Shown: piece after piece, positions 16,366 to 26,166 of the stretch
Position numbering within the stretch: position 1 is the first letter of the stretch
How the letters are laid out: each line of letters starts with the position of its first letter
Source: Carnimonas nigrificans ATCC BAA-78
GTDB taxonomy: Bacteria; Pseudomonadota; Gammaproteobacteria; Pseudomonadales; Halomonadaceae
NCBI RefSeq assembly: GCF_000526695.1
Contig: NZ_JAGO01000013.1
Span: 62,001 to 126,000 of the forward strand
Direction: 5' to 3'
DNA: 64,000 nt
Notes under the pieces: model-generated
Database searches by the model: none
What the model was told of the DNA's origin: nothing
Seen by the model: only the letters and a program-made list of their open reading frames with translations
Translations under genes and position numbers: made by a program

Positions 16366-16944
16366 TCAGTGGTGCGTCACGTTCCATTTCTTGATGACGC
16401 GATCTTCACGGTGATAGCTCAGTACGCTGAGCGACGCTGGGGAAAGCGCTAAATGAGCGCCGAAGCGAATATCACCAGTCGTCCAGTAGCCTGCGATACA
16501 GCGCAGTATGTGGGCATGGGCAAATAGCGCAATACGCCCCCCCTGCTGATGCAGCTCTTCTACAAACGCCGCTACCCGCTTCTGTACATCCTCGCAGGAC
16601 TCACCTTCAGGAATAGGCGATCTGAATACGTCCCAGCCGGGTATTTCCTTGCGAATATCGCTAGTGGTACGCCCCTCATAGATGCCGTAATCCCACTCCA
16701 GCAGCTGCGGTTCGATACGCATTTGCTCAGCGACACCTGCCAGTTCGCAGGTATGTTTGGCACGCCTCAGCGGACTCGACAGCACCTGATCGAAGGCGAT
16801 GCCGCTCAATGCAGGCTCAAGCGTTTTTGCCTGCTCGACACCCTCTTCCAGCAGAGGTAAATCAGTACGCCCGGTATGCTGGCCCGACTTGCTCCACTCC
16901 GTTTGTCCGTGGCGCACCAGCCACAACTCTGTAGATGATGACAC
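16366..16944 (-). CDS. Histidine phosphatase family protein (phosphoglycerate-mutase-like)
   Basis: 192 residues, GTG start at 16944 with GGGAGA five bases upstream. The N-terminal LWLVRHGQTEW carries the phospho-accepting His12 next to Arg11; LSSPLRRAKHTCE, LLEWDYGIYEGRT and the second His in ALFAHAHILRCI complete the branch-1 histidine phosphatase active site. Members hydrolyse sugar phosphates, nucleotide or cobalamin intermediates; the wording LLEWDYGIYEGRTTSDI is common in bacterial sugar-bisphosphatase-like proteins. No neighbouring pathway gene narrows the substrate. It appears to be a single-gene transcript ending at the hairpin at 16261. Confidence 0.8.
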   Translation of the reverse strand: MSSSTELWLVRHGQTEWSKSGQHTGRTDLPLLEEGVEQAKTLEPALSGIAFDQVLSSPLRRAKHTCELAGVAEQMRIEPQLLEWDYGIYEGRTTSDIRKEIPGWDVFRSPIPEGESCEDVQKRVAAFVEELHQQGGRIALFAHAHILRCIAGYWTTGDIRFGAHLALSPASLSVLSYHREDRVIKKWNVTHH

Positions 16945-17314
16945 TTTGCTCTCCCGTCGTTTTTATCGAAGTCAGACCTTACAACATGAAGGTGTAACTG
17001 AGCCTATCTTTTATAGGTTCATAGGCATAGTAACGTAACACGCCATGAAACTCTCAATACCTCCCTGACACATTCTGAGAGCAATATCGAAGGCAGCCAC
17101 GAAGGGCCAACAAAACCGGAAAAAAGCACGGTCATAGCCGTCACATAGGTGCCTACTGACAAAGCAACGGACGGTAGTTAGGCAAAGAAAAACAGGCATG
17201 GAAGCAAAGTTTACGTGGGGTAAATAAGCAGTCCGAGCCTGTTTTTAACGCAGTAGAGCCGGTGCGCAGCAGATGTTAAACAGGCTCTTAGCGCTGGCAG
17301 TTTTCAGACAGCCG
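16945..17314. other. Intergenic region upstream of the phosphatase
   Basis: 370 bases between two minus-strand genes. Apart from a hairpin at 17235-17287 I see no gene; the part next to 16944 should hold the phosphatase promoter, but no clear -35/-10 pair stands out. Confidence 0.5.
17235..17287 (-). terminator. Inverted repeat after the 17315 gene
   Basis: GAGCCTGTTT at about 17235-17244 pairs with AAACAGGCTC about 30 bases on. It lies 28 bases beyond the stop of the minus-strand membrane protein gene. The long loop makes it a weak terminator candidate. Confidence 0.35.
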
Positions 17315-18055
17315 CTAACGCCTGCGCCCCCCGATATAGCGATACAGAATCGCCACCAGCACACAGGCAATCACAGGGCATATCACATCCATGATTGAAT
17401 CAAGGTGCCAATGGGGTGAAAGAATGCCTGCATACCAGGGCACATTGAGCGGTTGCCCGTAGCTCCACCCCATATAGCGGGCTGCCCACCAATATTCATT
17501 TTGGGCAATTTCCCTTCCCAGGAAGACGGCGACGGCAATGCCTCCAGTGCCCCATAACGTGATGCGCTTCACGAAAGGAATCTGAAATAGCGCTATTTGG
17601 ATAGCCGCCGCAATAATGGCATGTTCCAGATTACTTGGTGTAATTGACATACCTAGCCCTGCTCCCGTTAATGGAAGTTTGGCGGACAACTCCCCATTGT
17701 GGCCGGTATGGGCCATCTTCAACAGCCAGTGGACTATCTGCTCTTTTTCAGCATTTCGCTTCAATATATAGCCATAACCCACCTGGCTCATCATGAATGC
17801 CTGCCAGAGAAATCGAGTGGGTATTTTCCCGCCCGGCCCTCGGCGTCTGGATGACCTTGCCCCTTTTTTCGAGCGCTTTCGTGACGCGCTCGGCCCCGAG
17901 CTTCTTCCCAATATGTATTTTGCAGCGTCGAGCATTGTCGGCTTCAGCTCCTTCATGCGAGCCATCATCAAGGCCACTATGCCCACCCTATTGCCCCGCC
18001 AATTGTAGAAGGTGACGCTCCCGCTGCCCAGATCCCAGCGAATATCCGCTCTCAT
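17315..18055 (-). CDS. Hypothetical membrane protein, possibly phage-type
   Basis: Open frame of 246 codons from ATG 18055, with no clear ribosome site. The C-terminal half looks like a real protein: hydrophobic segments around AIIAAAIQIALFQIPF, WGTGGIAVAVFLG and VICPVIACVLVAILYRY, with the stretch FLGREIAQNEYWWAARYMGW and HWHLDSIMDV between. That layout recalls small membrane proteins seen in prophages of Halomonas and Pseudomonas, but this is memory of a pattern, not a search. The first 80 residues include an Arg/Lys/Ser-rich patch and may not be translated; the true start could be one of the internal ATGs. No phage genes are adjacent. Confidence 0.4.
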   Translation of the reverse strand: MRADIRWDLGSGSVTFYNWRGNRVGIVALMMARMKELKPTMLDAAKYILGRSSGPSASRKRSKKGARSSRRRGPGGKIPTRFLWQAFMMSQVGYGYILKRNAEKEQIVHWLLKMAHTGHNGELSAKLPLTGAGLGMSITPSNLEHAIIAAAIQIALFQIPFVKRITLWGTGGIAVAVFLGREIAQNEYWWAARYMGWSYGQPLNVPWYAGILSPHWHLDSIMDVICPVIACVLVAILYRYIGGRRR

Positions 18056-18645
18056 CTAATGTTGTTCGACACACCGCGTGTCGATGACAGGACGGTGATG
18101 GAGCGCGCTTTTCAGCGAACTGGCATATCGCACGAAAAAGAAGAGGCTCGGAACAGCCCCAGATCGCGCCGGTGCTGCGCAGCTTCTGCCGCCCTAAACA
18201 TGTCATAGAGCTGAAGATTCAAGAGGCTCTATCTATCAGCGCGTACCAAAGCACCAGCCTCCTTACGCCGTGTTGCGCCAGAGGCTAGCACTGCAAAGAG
18301 TGACCAGCTACAAGCGGCCCCGCATGACACCGGCACCTAAAACATAGCGGGATAATTATTCACGCCCACCGTGCAAGTGTAGTAGTCTGATGCGAAAAGC
18401 AGTCTTTGATAGATAAAGACAATCACATCTATCCTGAAACGTAAGTTATAAAACAGGAAGGCATGATCATCCCATCCGCTGGCAAGAGCATCGCAGGCGA
18501 TGACACCAGCGCGTCACAGGAACACATTGCAGCCGGAACGCCGCGCTGTACCAGCGAACTCCAGACGCATCGGGCGACAGCTACCCCGCGCAACCGTGCT
18601 GAGCAGCGCACCGTTGACGAATACTTATAACCCAATAGAGTTTTC
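18056..18645. other. Intergenic region between divergent genes
   Basis: 590 bases between the minus-strand membrane protein gene and the plus-strand phosphotransferase gene. No supportable gene on either strand. It must carry the promoter of the phosphotransferase, but I cannot point to one. Confidence 0.5.
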
Positions 18646-19836
18646 ATGGGATTATTCCGCCCACATCGTCAAAATACCGCAACCGGCGCTATCGACAGAA
18701 TAGGCACTGATGGTGTGAGAGGCTGGTGCAGCACGTCAGATCGCGTGGTCATCACGGTCAATGGTCAACCCCGCATTACCGCCCTTTGCTGGGTCAAGCG
18801 CCCGGATGCGCAGCGAGCGTCTGGCGCCACCACTGACAGACTCGGCTACCACATCAAGCTCCCGATTCAACCCGGCGACCAGGTAGCCATCCATACGCCG
18901 GAAGGTCAGCTATTGCCCGGAAGCCCCGGCTTTGTGGGGGACAAGGAGTGGCTGGACCTCCACTGGCTGAGCCTCCCTGTCTTTACGCCACTGGGTACAC
19001 TGGCCGAGCAGTTTGAGGCGACGCACTTCTGCCCGTTCTTCCATCGTAACCGGAGAAAACGGCAGCTCATTGGCGCCGCTTTTGATACCCCCTCGGGTCA
19101 GATCATATGGGCAAAAGTCGCCTTCGCGCGCGGCGAAAAGGCCGCCATTGCCGACTACCATGCCAATATCATTACCCCTTATGGCTTGCCAGCGCCCCAG
19201 CTTCTCACCCAGCCCCCCAATGGCACACCGCTGCCTGAGCAGGTGATATTTTTCGAATACGCCCAGGGGCATAACTACAAATCCCCGCTGCGCCTTTCTG
19301 TAGAAGAGCGCCAGAAAGTGCTCGCCACACTCACCACACTACACGGCATTGCTCCCCTGATCGGTCGTCGCTCTTTCCTGTTCCGGTTAACCGTCAAACA
19401 GAACCTGTACCGGCTGATCACTCACTTTGTGAATGATACCCTGCGCTCCTGTAGCCCTCGGCGCATCCGGCTGATGACATCAATGCTATGGCAGCTGGCT
19501 CGCCTGCCTCGGGTGTTGTCCCACGGCGACATGCACAGCTCCAACGTCATTCTGGATCATCAGGCGGAAACCATCACGGTGATTGACTGGGATCACTTGG
19601 GTATGCGTCCTACCGGCTATGACGAAGCCTTTTTTCTCTCGGGCCTCTCCTTCAGGGAGGCGCTTGAGCACCTGCCTAACGAACGAGATATGCGGCTCGG
19701 CTTCACTATTGTGCTGTTCTGTCGAAAGCTCATGTATACACGCCACTTCGTCACCACCCCCGAGTACGATGAGATGATCGCGTACTTCCATCAACTGCGG
19801 AAACAGAAGGCCACCGTACCGACGACCGATAGCTGA
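18646..19836 (+). CDS. Phosphotransferase (aminoglycoside/choline-kinase fold)
   Basis: 396 residues from ATG 18646 (only a weak AGAG upstream). The C-terminal two thirds is a kinase-like APH fold: LSHGDMHSSNVILDHQ is the catalytic loop with its Asp and metal-binding Asn, and VIDWDHLGMRPTGYDEAFF the metal-binding DWD block. Residues 1-110 look like a separate beta-rich domain (GIDTDGVRGWC-like opening, VVITVNGQPR, PGDQVAIHTPEG) of unknown role. Such kinases phosphorylate small alcohols or sugars. In a capsule region it could modify a glycan or its terminus. It reads toward the FkbM methyltransferase 216 bases downstream, so a methyl/phosphate modification pair is possible. Confidence 0.65.
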   Translation: MGLFRPHRQNTATGAIDRIGTDGVRGWCSTSDRVVITVNGQPRITALCWVKRPDAQRASGATTDRLGYHIKLPIQPGDQVAIHTPEGQLLPGSPGFVGDKEWLDLHWLSLPVFTPLGTLAEQFEATHFCPFFHRNRRKRQLIGAAFDTPSGQIIWAKVAFARGEKAAIADYHANIITPYGLPAPQLLTQPPNGTPLPEQVIFFEYAQGHNYKSPLRLSVEERQKVLATLTTLHGIAPLIGRRSFLFRLTVKQNLYRLITHFVNDTLRSCSPRRIRLMTSMLWQLARLPRVLSHGDMHSSNVILDHQAETITVIDWDHLGMRPTGYDEAFFLSGLSFREALEHLPNERDMRLGFTIVLFCRKLMYTRHFVTTPEYDEMIAYFHQLRKQKATVPTTDS

Positions 19837-20052
19837 AGATCACTTCCTCGAAAGCTGGGCGTTCCTACCTTCGGGATTTTGCATAATAGAAGCCGCACTT
19901 ATCAGCCCCGTAGCCCTCCTCTCAAGCTGTCGCCAGCCACTCTTCCGTTTGACCGAAGTAACGCTTCGACCAGTGGCGCATTTCACACAGCGCATTTCCT
20001 GATCTATGCTTAATTTTTTCGCTGTTTCTATGCCAGCCAAAGGAGCCACCTG

Positions 20053-20787
20053 ATGCCGGATACGCGTATCGACGATTTCCTCAGCGATATTGCGCCTTTT
20101 TTCAAGGGACGTGCTATCTGCTACCTGGATGTGGGCGCTTATATAGGCTTGGTATATGACGACCTGATGCGCTCCGCTATCGTGGTGGGAGATGCTTATC
20201 TGATTGAGCCTAATCCTGACTCCTTCGCGAAGCTTGAAGAGCGTTTGGCAACAGCGCTGAAAGCCGGAAAGCTGCACACCTATAATCGGGCCGTGAGTGA
20301 TAAAAATACGACGCTAACGCTGCAAAAAAATCGTACCATGACGCGAGTTGTCAACGCGGGAGAAAATACTGAGTCCCGGGTGACGCACCCAGGCCGCGAA
20401 CGCGCCTCGAACAGCTCCGATGGCGAACTCTTTTCCATTGAGAGTATTCGCCTGGATGGCTTTGCGAATCGCCATATCAAGCAAAACGTCGATCTCATGA
20501 AAATTGATGTGGAAGGGCATGAAATCCCTGCCTTGCGAGGAGCGCGCAAGCTACTGCAACGCCAGCAGATCAATGTGATCTATATCGAGGCTGGCCTTGA
20601 CCCCGCTAATACCCAGCAAACGCATCTTCATAAGATAGATGAGTTCCTGCGCCGGTACGGATATCGGATTTACCGCATCTATGAACAGAAGCATGAATGG
20701 CCAACCAAATCGCCCTTGCTACGCCGGGTCAACGTGGCTTATATGAGTGAGTCATTTGCGGCTGAGCATCCAGTGGAAGACAGGTAG
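20053..20787 (+). CDS. FkbM-family methyltransferase
   Basis: 244 residues, ATG 20053 behind an AGGAG site seven bases upstream. FkbM features: the SAM-binding YLDVGAYIG near 25-33, YLIEPNPDSFAKLEE, and the family block DLMKIDVEGHEIPALRGA near 152-169. These enzymes O-methylate sugars or polyketides and are common in capsule and LPS loci. The gene is convergent with the glycan gene at 20798 with only ten bases between stops, so no room exists for a terminator there. Substrate is unknown; a capsular sugar is the contextual guess. Confidence 0.8.
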   Translation: MPDTRIDDFLSDIAPFFKGRAICYLDVGAYIGLVYDDLMRSAIVVGDAYLIEPNPDSFAKLEERLATALKAGKLHTYNRAVSDKNTTLTLQKNRTMTRVVNAGENTESRVTHPGRERASNSSDGELFSIESIRLDGFANRHIKQNVDLMKIDVEGHEIPALRGARKLLQRQQINVIYIEAGLDPANTQQTHLHKIDEFLRRYGYRIYRIYEQKHEWPTKSPLLRRVNVAYMSESFAAEHPVEDR

Positions 20788-20797
20788 AGTCATAGTA

Positions 20798-21976
20798 TTA
20801 GAACAATGACCGCAACCGCTCTATAAATTCATCCAGATTCAAGCGCTTATGCTTTTCAACGCCCAGTGCTTCATCCAAATGGGCAATATAATCCACAATG
20901 GCCCTGAGCCTCATTGCATGGCGTTCGTGCGGGGGTATTTGTCCATTTTCAGTGCCGCTGCTTAGGCGGATCACTCGCCCTGCTTGACCGCCATAGCTCG
21001 ATTTCAGTTTGCCTGCCGGGCGGCGTGAAGGGTCGAAGAAGGCATCCTTGTACTTATCCCATACACCGCTCGCCCCAAGCCGCCAAATCAATTCGACCTT
21101 ATCGCGCCGGCTGTAATAGTAGCGCTCATCGAAGCGATGACAGGTGTAGCGATTGAACGCCAGCTGCGGCTCCTCCGAATAGGAAAATTCGTGAGCGCGC
21201 TTCTCGACAGCCTCATTCATATCGGCTCGCGCCATTGGTAATGCGAAAACGCCTTTACGCGTGGCCTGTACCGCCTGATTAAATTCGTTCCATCCCTCGC
21301 GCGTCACCATACAATTACCATCCATGGGCAACGCCCACCGGCCCCTCAATTGCGCCTGTTCCAACGCGACATTACGCGCCTCATTGATGGGTATCGCATA
21401 CCGAATTTTGCTCTGCAACAAACCAATTGCGAGCGTCAGTACCTGGCCCGATATCTTGCACTTTTCAGGCTTTCCCATATGCTGACGAAGTCGTTCATTA
21501 CTGACTTCTTCCAGACCAATTTCTCGGTACTGAGCTGGAATAAAAGGAATCTCGACATACTCTTGCCCATAAGACGCAATTAACGCTTTCAGCTCGCTGG
21601 CAACCGTGCGGTCGGCAAAGCGATTCAGTATCCAGATCTTTTCACAGCCCTCAAAACGCTTCTCGTACTCTAGCAGATAGCGAGTGTTTCCCACTGTTTG
21701 GCCGAGCTTATGGCGCGGCACCAAGTCGTTACCAAGAATGCGCGCAATACAGACATCTTCAACATCCGTAAACAGCTCTTCCCTCACCGCCTGATAAGAG
21801 AAGTCAGGCAGCAAATCATCGCCCTTGGGATAGCACTTCTTGATATAGATATCGAGCGCATCCAGATCGGGGTACTGCGTAAATAACCCTAGTTTTTTAT
21901 AATGAGCATCCAGTGCCTTGCCCAACCCATGAACCGTCACCAGCCGACTTAACCACTTTTTTGAAATTCTACGCAT
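20798..21976 (-). CDS. Predicted glycan-modifying protein, glycosyltransferase-like
   Basis: 392 residues from ATG 21976 (GGACAG ten bases upstream); a GTG at 22024 in frame would add 16 residues but lacks a ribosome site. The middle reads like a GT-A-type nucleotide-sugar enzyme: ARILGNDLVPRHKLGQT near the start of the domain, EKIWILNRFAD, PINEARNVALEQA, then RWALPMDGNCMVTREGW, where the DG pair could play the DXD role. I know similar bacterial proteins only as uncharacterised capsule or exopolysaccharide neighbours. No signal peptide. Upstream on the same strand, 300 bases away, is a glycosyltransferase gene, so both may belong to the capsule set. Confidence 0.5.
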   Translation of the reverse strand: MRRISKKWLSRLVTVHGLGKALDAHYKKLGLFTQYPDLDALDIYIKKCYPKGDDLLPDFSYQAVREELFTDVEDVCIARILGNDLVPRHKLGQTVGNTRYLLEYEKRFEGCEKIWILNRFADRTVASELKALIASYGQEYVEIPFIPAQYREIGLEEVSNERLRQHMGKPEKCKISGQVLTLAIGLLQSKIRYAIPINEARNVALEQAQLRGRWALPMDGNCMVTREGWNEFNQAVQATRKGVFALPMARADMNEAVEKRAHEFSYSEEPQLAFNRYTCHRFDERYYYSRRDKVELIWRLGASGVWDKYKDAFFDPSRRPAGKLKSSYGGQAGRVIRLSSGTENGQIPPHERHAMRLRAIVDYIAHLDEALGVEKHKRLNLDEFIERLRSLF

Positions 21977-22276
21977 ACTATCTACTGTCCAATATCTGGC
22001 GAATACCAATGAGGAGCGCAACACTCAATATATTAGGGGACGAGAGTTGCCAATTACGATTACGAATCTCCTTTAGAGACCACTACTAACAAGCTAATAG
22101 GCTATGGCCCATGCGCAACCTACACCGTGACACATGACTCAACTTTAAGAGGGTGAATGAAATGCTGATAACGCAGGCCGCACCAGCAGGTCATATTGCA
22201 TAGCTGCTGGTACTCAGACTCCGCTGCTCCCCTCCCGGCAGAAATGACCTCGAAGGATCGGAAGGCTAACCACTGC

Positions 22277-23302
22277 CTACCACAAGCGCTCCAGCCAAAA
22301 CTGCCTGGCTATTTGCGGGTCACCCACTGTCAGTGCCTTGCGCGCAGCCGCTTGCGCCATTTTTAGTCGGGTTTGTGGGGATGATGCCAAGGAGTGAAGC
22401 GCCTCATACCAGGCGCCGGGCGTATCCTCTACCAGCAAGCCGTCCACGCCATCTTCGACGACCTCAGTATAGGGCGCACGCTTGCTATAGATGCCAACGC
22501 CCCCCATCACCGCGATATCCAGAAACTTGATCCAGGACTTCCCCGCGTTGAAATCGGTCGGCCATAGCGGCGCAATCCCAATCTGCAAGCGATGCTGACG
22601 CTGATACTCAAGAAAGGCCTGCCAGGGCAAGGGAGCGGGCGTATTCACGGCCTCCAGGGCTTGCAAGGCAGGCGGCGTATAGTCGCCCAGCATAAGTTCA
22701 AGGGTGATATCAGAACGGCTCTTTACGATATCCACCAGGGCAGGTGTTACCGCCTGTAGATCAGGCAGATGCGCACGGGTGCCGTGAAAGCCAATCTCCA
22801 CCTGATGATGAGATTGATGCTCCAGCGTCGGCAAGGGAGGGATCAGCGAAGGCGTTAAAAGAGAGACCTTCCGATGGCGCCGCCCCAACTGCTGCTGAAG
22901 ATGATGACATGCCACCACTACCTCATCGGCAAGCTCCAGGATGCCAGGCTGGATACGGTGCGCCAGCTTCGTCATGCGCTTGCGATATTTGGCAGGCAAG
23001 GCGGGATCAGCGGCGGCGGCCGCAAAGTCGTCATCCACCAGATAGAAAATCCTGCCGAGCCGAGAACGGTGCCGCTGCAACCAGCGTAACCAGACCAGCG
23101 GAAGGGAGCGTGTAATCAGAATATGCGCCCCCTGCCATCGGGAGCTACGCCACTTTGACGTGAACAGGGGGGAGCGCGCGAAGGCGTCGATACGCTCGCA
23201 TTGAATTCCTTCACGCTCAAGCCAAGGGATGGTGTGATCGAAATACAGCGCTTCCGTTGGGCGAGCACCATCACTCAGCGACAAAATTCGAGAAGTAGGC
23301 AT
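22277..23302 (-). CDS. Glycosyltransferase, GT4-like (GT-B fold)
   Basis: 341 residues, ATG 23302 with GAGAG upstream. Features: N-terminal ILSLSDG, YLVDDDFAAA in the first third, VEIGFHGTRAHLPDL opening the C-terminal Rossmann half, and a GT4-type acceptor end: KSWIKFLDIAVMGGVGIYS, APYTEVVEDGVDGLLVED, where the Glu of the EX7E-like block and the DGLLV strand are visible. It belongs with enzymes that add sugars to capsule or LPS. It sits downstream of rfbD/rfbB on the same strand but 876 bases away, separated by gene remnants. The sugar is not predictable. Confidence 0.7.
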   Translation of the reverse strand: MPTSRILSLSDGARPTEALYFDHTIPWLEREGIQCERIDAFARSPLFTSKWRSSRWQGAHILITRSLPLVWLRWLQRHRSRLGRIFYLVDDDFAAAAADPALPAKYRKRMTKLAHRIQPGILELADEVVVACHHLQQQLGRRHRKVSLLTPSLIPPLPTLEHQSHHQVEIGFHGTRAHLPDLQAVTPALVDIVKSRSDITLELMLGDYTPPALQALEAVNTPAPLPWQAFLEYQRQHRLQIGIAPLWPTDFNAGKSWIKFLDIAVMGGVGIYSKRAPYTEVVEDGVDGLLVEDTPGAWYEALHSLASSPQTRLKMAQAAARKALTVGDPQIARQFWLERLW

Positions 23303-23333
23303 TGGCGCTCTCTTATGGTGGCGCGGGAAAATT

Positions 23334-23573
23334 TCATGCGCTCAGCTTGTCATTGCTCTCGGCCGCCGCTTCAGTAGTTGACATCACCGCTCTATGAATT
23401 GAGGGCATCGTCAGCGCTTTATTGGCAATATCAATGATGGAGCCACAGTACGTCAACACATCCTTCCTAAACAAGCGACTTCTCGGAGGTCCCATGGAGA
23501 CAGGCGAGCTAGACTTGATGATGGCCTTCTTATCAGAAAAGTGTCGGATCTGCTTATGAATTTCGGGCGTTAT
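23334..23573 (-). pseudogene. Truncated C-terminal gene fragment upstream of the glycosyltransferase
   Basis: An uninterrupted minus-strand frame of 79 codons ending in TGA 31 bases before the glycosyltransferase start, in GC-rich sequence like the neighbouring real genes. It reads EIHKQIRHFSDKKAIIK, then MGPPRSRLFRKDVLTYCG and IIDIANKALTMPSIH. There is no start codon at its beginning; upstream the sequence turns sharply AT-rich. This looks like the 3' end of a gene whose front was lost. Family not recognised. Confidence 0.4.
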
Positions 23574-23576
23574 CTA

Positions 23577-24178
23577 TGAATAAGTCCTTCAGCTCATTGG
23601 AGGTTAGCCGTTTATTCGATTATATAATTATGGCTACGTCCATATTAATTTTTGGTTGCTATGATTTTTCTGGTATAACTTTTACTACTCTACCGTATCT
23701 CTTTACCAGGGGGAGTTTATATCTATTCCTTCCTCACATTATTACAAGCAACCATTTCATTTATAATGATCAACCCCACCATGATGTGAGCAAGTACCTC
23801 GCCCCACTGAAACGGAATAAGTTCCATCTCTACACACTGCCCTTATATTTGGATCATCTGGATCGGTAGTGATATATCTAAAAGCATAAGAGGGGAGCAT
23901 TATAAAAAATAACAAATAAAATATTTTCAAGATTTATTATCCTTATATTAAAATAAAATTAGCATCACGCCTGCCAGTTACAATAAAGGTAGGATATATC
24001 GGCTTTATTATTACCAGAACTTCTCTAAGCCAAGCGAGCTGACGGCAATGTAGCAAACGATATTCAAAATACTCTGATGCCCCCTGGCACCCCTGAACCT
24101 GAGGGGACCTCCCCCAGTGCTTGACCAAGGCAAAGTGGGACTCAACTACCGCATGCCGAAAGTAAGCCGTATAACACA
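23577..24178. other. AT-rich spacer with no convincing gene
   Basis: About 600 bases between a gene fragment and rfbD. Short frames exist on both strands (97 codons plus at 23576, 84 codons minus at 23943) but lack ribosome sites and recognisable sequence. Composition changes abruptly at about 23580, suggesting a junction of acquired DNA. Confidence 0.5.
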
Positions 24179-25084
24179 TCAACGCATCCCATACCAAAGA
24201 CGCTCAACCACAGCCCTTTCGACACCCCGTTGCCATGCGGGCAGCGTTAGGCCCGTTAGTGCTGTGATGCTCTCGGTATTCAGGCGAGAATTCAGGGGTC
24301 TGGCTGCTGGTGTGGGATATTCACTGGTGGTAACTGGCGTGATCTCCGCTAATGGCTTTTCACCGGCTTCTTCCAAAAGCTGCTTAATAAAGCACGCATA
24401 TTCAAACCAGCTCGTTTCACCCGCAGCAGTGAGATGCAATATAGAAGAAGTAAGCGGAGCCTTTTCCACTATAACGCTACGCAGTACAAAAGCGGTCATA
24501 TCGGCAATCAGCTCGGCGCTGGTGGGTGCCCCCCACTGATCCGCCACCACCGATAGGGCAGGCTTTTCGCGAATCAACCGCATCATGGTGCTAATGAAAC
24601 TTTTTCCCTGAGTGGAAAAGACCCAGCTTGTGCGCAGAATCAAGGCTCGGCAGCCACTGGCGCAAATGGCCTTTTCTCCTGCCAGTTTGGACGCGCCATA
24701 CACATTCAGCGGCCCAGTGGGGCTATCTTCCTGCCAAGAGCTGCTGCCACTGCCATCAAAAACATAGTCGGTGGAGTAATGCACCAGCAGCGCATTCAGC
24801 CGCTTCGCCAGTCGGGCCAACAGCGCGGGAGCCTGAGCATTAATGTCGAAGGCGTGTTGCTGATTTTCCTCAGCGGCATCGACCGCCGTATACGCAGCCG
24901 CGTTGACGATAACGTCAGGCTTCAACTGCATCAGGGTACGTTCGATACCTTCCGCATCATTGAGATCGCCGCAGCCTACCGCTGTATTCTCACGCCCTAG
25001 CGCGGTCACACGGCCCAATACGCTCAATGAGCGCCTTAATGCCCAGCCCACCTGACCGTTAGCTCCCAGAAGCAAGATATTCAT
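24179..25084 (-). CDS. rfbD: dTDP-4-dehydrorhamnose reductase
   Basis: 301 residues, typical length. Extended SDR with [16 protein letters not shown] as the NADPH-binding start, [22 protein letters not shown] with the catalytic Thr/Ser region, and [10 protein letters not shown] holding Tyr and Lys. It makes dTDP-L-rhamnose, the last step of the pathway. Starts in an ATGA overlap with rfbB, so the two are translationally coupled. The partner genes rfbA and rfbC are not adjacent; they lie 15 kb away at 40.6-42.1 kb on the same strand. Confidence 0.93.
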   Translation of the reverse strand: MNILLLGANGQVGWALRRSLSVLGRVTALGRENTAVGCGDLNDAEGIERTLMQLKPDVIVNAAAYTAVDAAEENQQHAFDINAQAPALLARLAKRLNALLVHYSTDYVFDGSGSSSWQEDSPTGPLNVYGASKLAGEKAICASGCRALILRTSWVFSTQGKSFISTMMRLIREKPALSVVADQWGAPTSAELIADMTAFVLRSVIVEKAPLTSSILHLTAAGETSWFEYACFIKQLLEEAGEKPLAEITPVTTSEYPTPAARPLNSRLNTESITALTGLTLPAWQRGVERAVVERLWYGMR

Positions 25085-26166
25085 GACTCGCCATCCTTCA
25101 CAGAAGCATGTCCCATGCCTAATCGCTGGCGTTGGTAGCTGCCTTCAAAGATGTGCTGACACCATTCAGGATTCGCCAGATACCACTCGATGGTCTTACG
25201 TAAACCGCTGGAGAAGTTATCCTGCGGACGCCAGCCAAGCGTCGCTTCTATATGGGAAGCATCAATGGCGTAACGCATATCATGCCCTGGTCGATCCTTC
25301 ACATAAGTAATCAACTGGTCGTAACGATGGCCGTTGGCGCGTGGACGCAACTCATCAAGCAAGCGACACACCTCGTGCACCACCTCGATATTGCGCCACT
25401 CATTATGCCCCCCCACCGTGTAGGTCTGCCCCAGCTCACCGTGGCGCAGCACCTCCACAAGCGCTCGGGCATGATCTTCCACATACAGCCAATCGCGAAT
25501 CTGCCGCCCCTCGCCATACACCGGCAGCGGCTTCTCCTCCAGCGCATTCAAAATCATCAGCGGAATCAGCTTTTCAGGAAACTGATAAGGCCCGTAATTG
25601 TTGGAGCAGTTGGTGACCACCACCGGCAGGCCATAGGTCCGATGCCAGGCACGCGCCAGGTGGTCGGAGCTGGCCTTGCTCGCGGAATAGGGCGAACTCG
25701 GCGCATAAGGCGTGGATTCAGTGAAACGCGGCTCGTCTTCGCCCAGATCACCAAACACCTCATCGGTGGAAACATGCAGAAAGCGAAAATGCTCGCTGGC
25801 GTCCTTCTCCAGCGAAGCCCAATAACGCCGCGCGCTTTCCAGCAGCGTATAGGTGCCCACAATATTGGTATGAATGAATTCCGCAGGGCCATCAATCGAA
25901 CGATCAACATGACTTTCAGCCGCCAGGTGCATCACCGCACTCGGCTGATAACGCTGAAAAACGCGATCAAGCGCCGCACTATCGCAGATATCCACCTGCT
26001 CAAAATGGTAGCGCTCGCTGCCAGCTACGGAAGAGAGAGATTCAGGATTACCGGCGTAAGTAAGTTTATCGACATTCACCACCACCGCGTCTGTGGTGTT
26101 AATCAGATAACGCACTAACGCGGAACCGATAAAACCGGCACCGCCGGTGACAAGAATGGAAGACAC
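25081..26166 (-). CDS. rfbB: dTDP-glucose 4,6-dehydratase
   Basis: 361 residues, normal for RfbB. Starts with GTG at 26166 (AGAGG five bases upstream). Motifs: [15 protein letters not shown] for [28 protein letters not shown] with the catalytic Thr-Asp-Glu triad, and [11 protein letters not shown] with Tyr/Lys; [19 protein letters not shown] follows. Converts dTDP-glucose to dTDP-4-keto-6-deoxyglucose, the second step of dTDP-rhamnose synthesis. First gene of an rfbBD pair; the 500 bases upstream contain a parS site and gene debris, where the promoter must also lie. Confidence 0.95.
   Translation of the reverse strand: MSSILVTGGAGFIGSALVRYLINTTDAVVVNVDKLTYAGNPESLSSVAGSERYHFEQVDICDSAALDRVFQRYQPSAVMHLAAESHVDRSIDGPAEFIHTNIVGTYTLLESARRYWASLEKDASEHFRFLHVSTDEVFGDLGEDEPRFTESTPYAPSSPYSASKASSDHLARAWHRTYGLPVVVTNCSNNYGPYQFPEKLIPLMILNALEEKPLPVYGEGRQIRDWLYVEDHARALVEVLRHGELGQTYTVGGHNEWRNIEVVHEVCRLLDELRPRANGHRYDQLITYVKDRPGHDMRYAIDASHIEATLGWRPQDNFSSGLRKTIEWYLANPEWCQHIFEGSYQRQRLGMGHASVKDGES

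Noticed and set aside
23576-23869. 97-codon plus-strand frame with two hydrophobic stretches
   Set aside because: No ribosome site, very AT-rich with repeats of Leu, Tyr and Phe codons, no recognisable family; probably a chance frame.
23943-24197. 84-codon minus-strand frame overlapping the end of rfbD
   Set aside because: It overlaps the rfbD coding end by 19 bases, has no ribosome site and no recognisable sequence.
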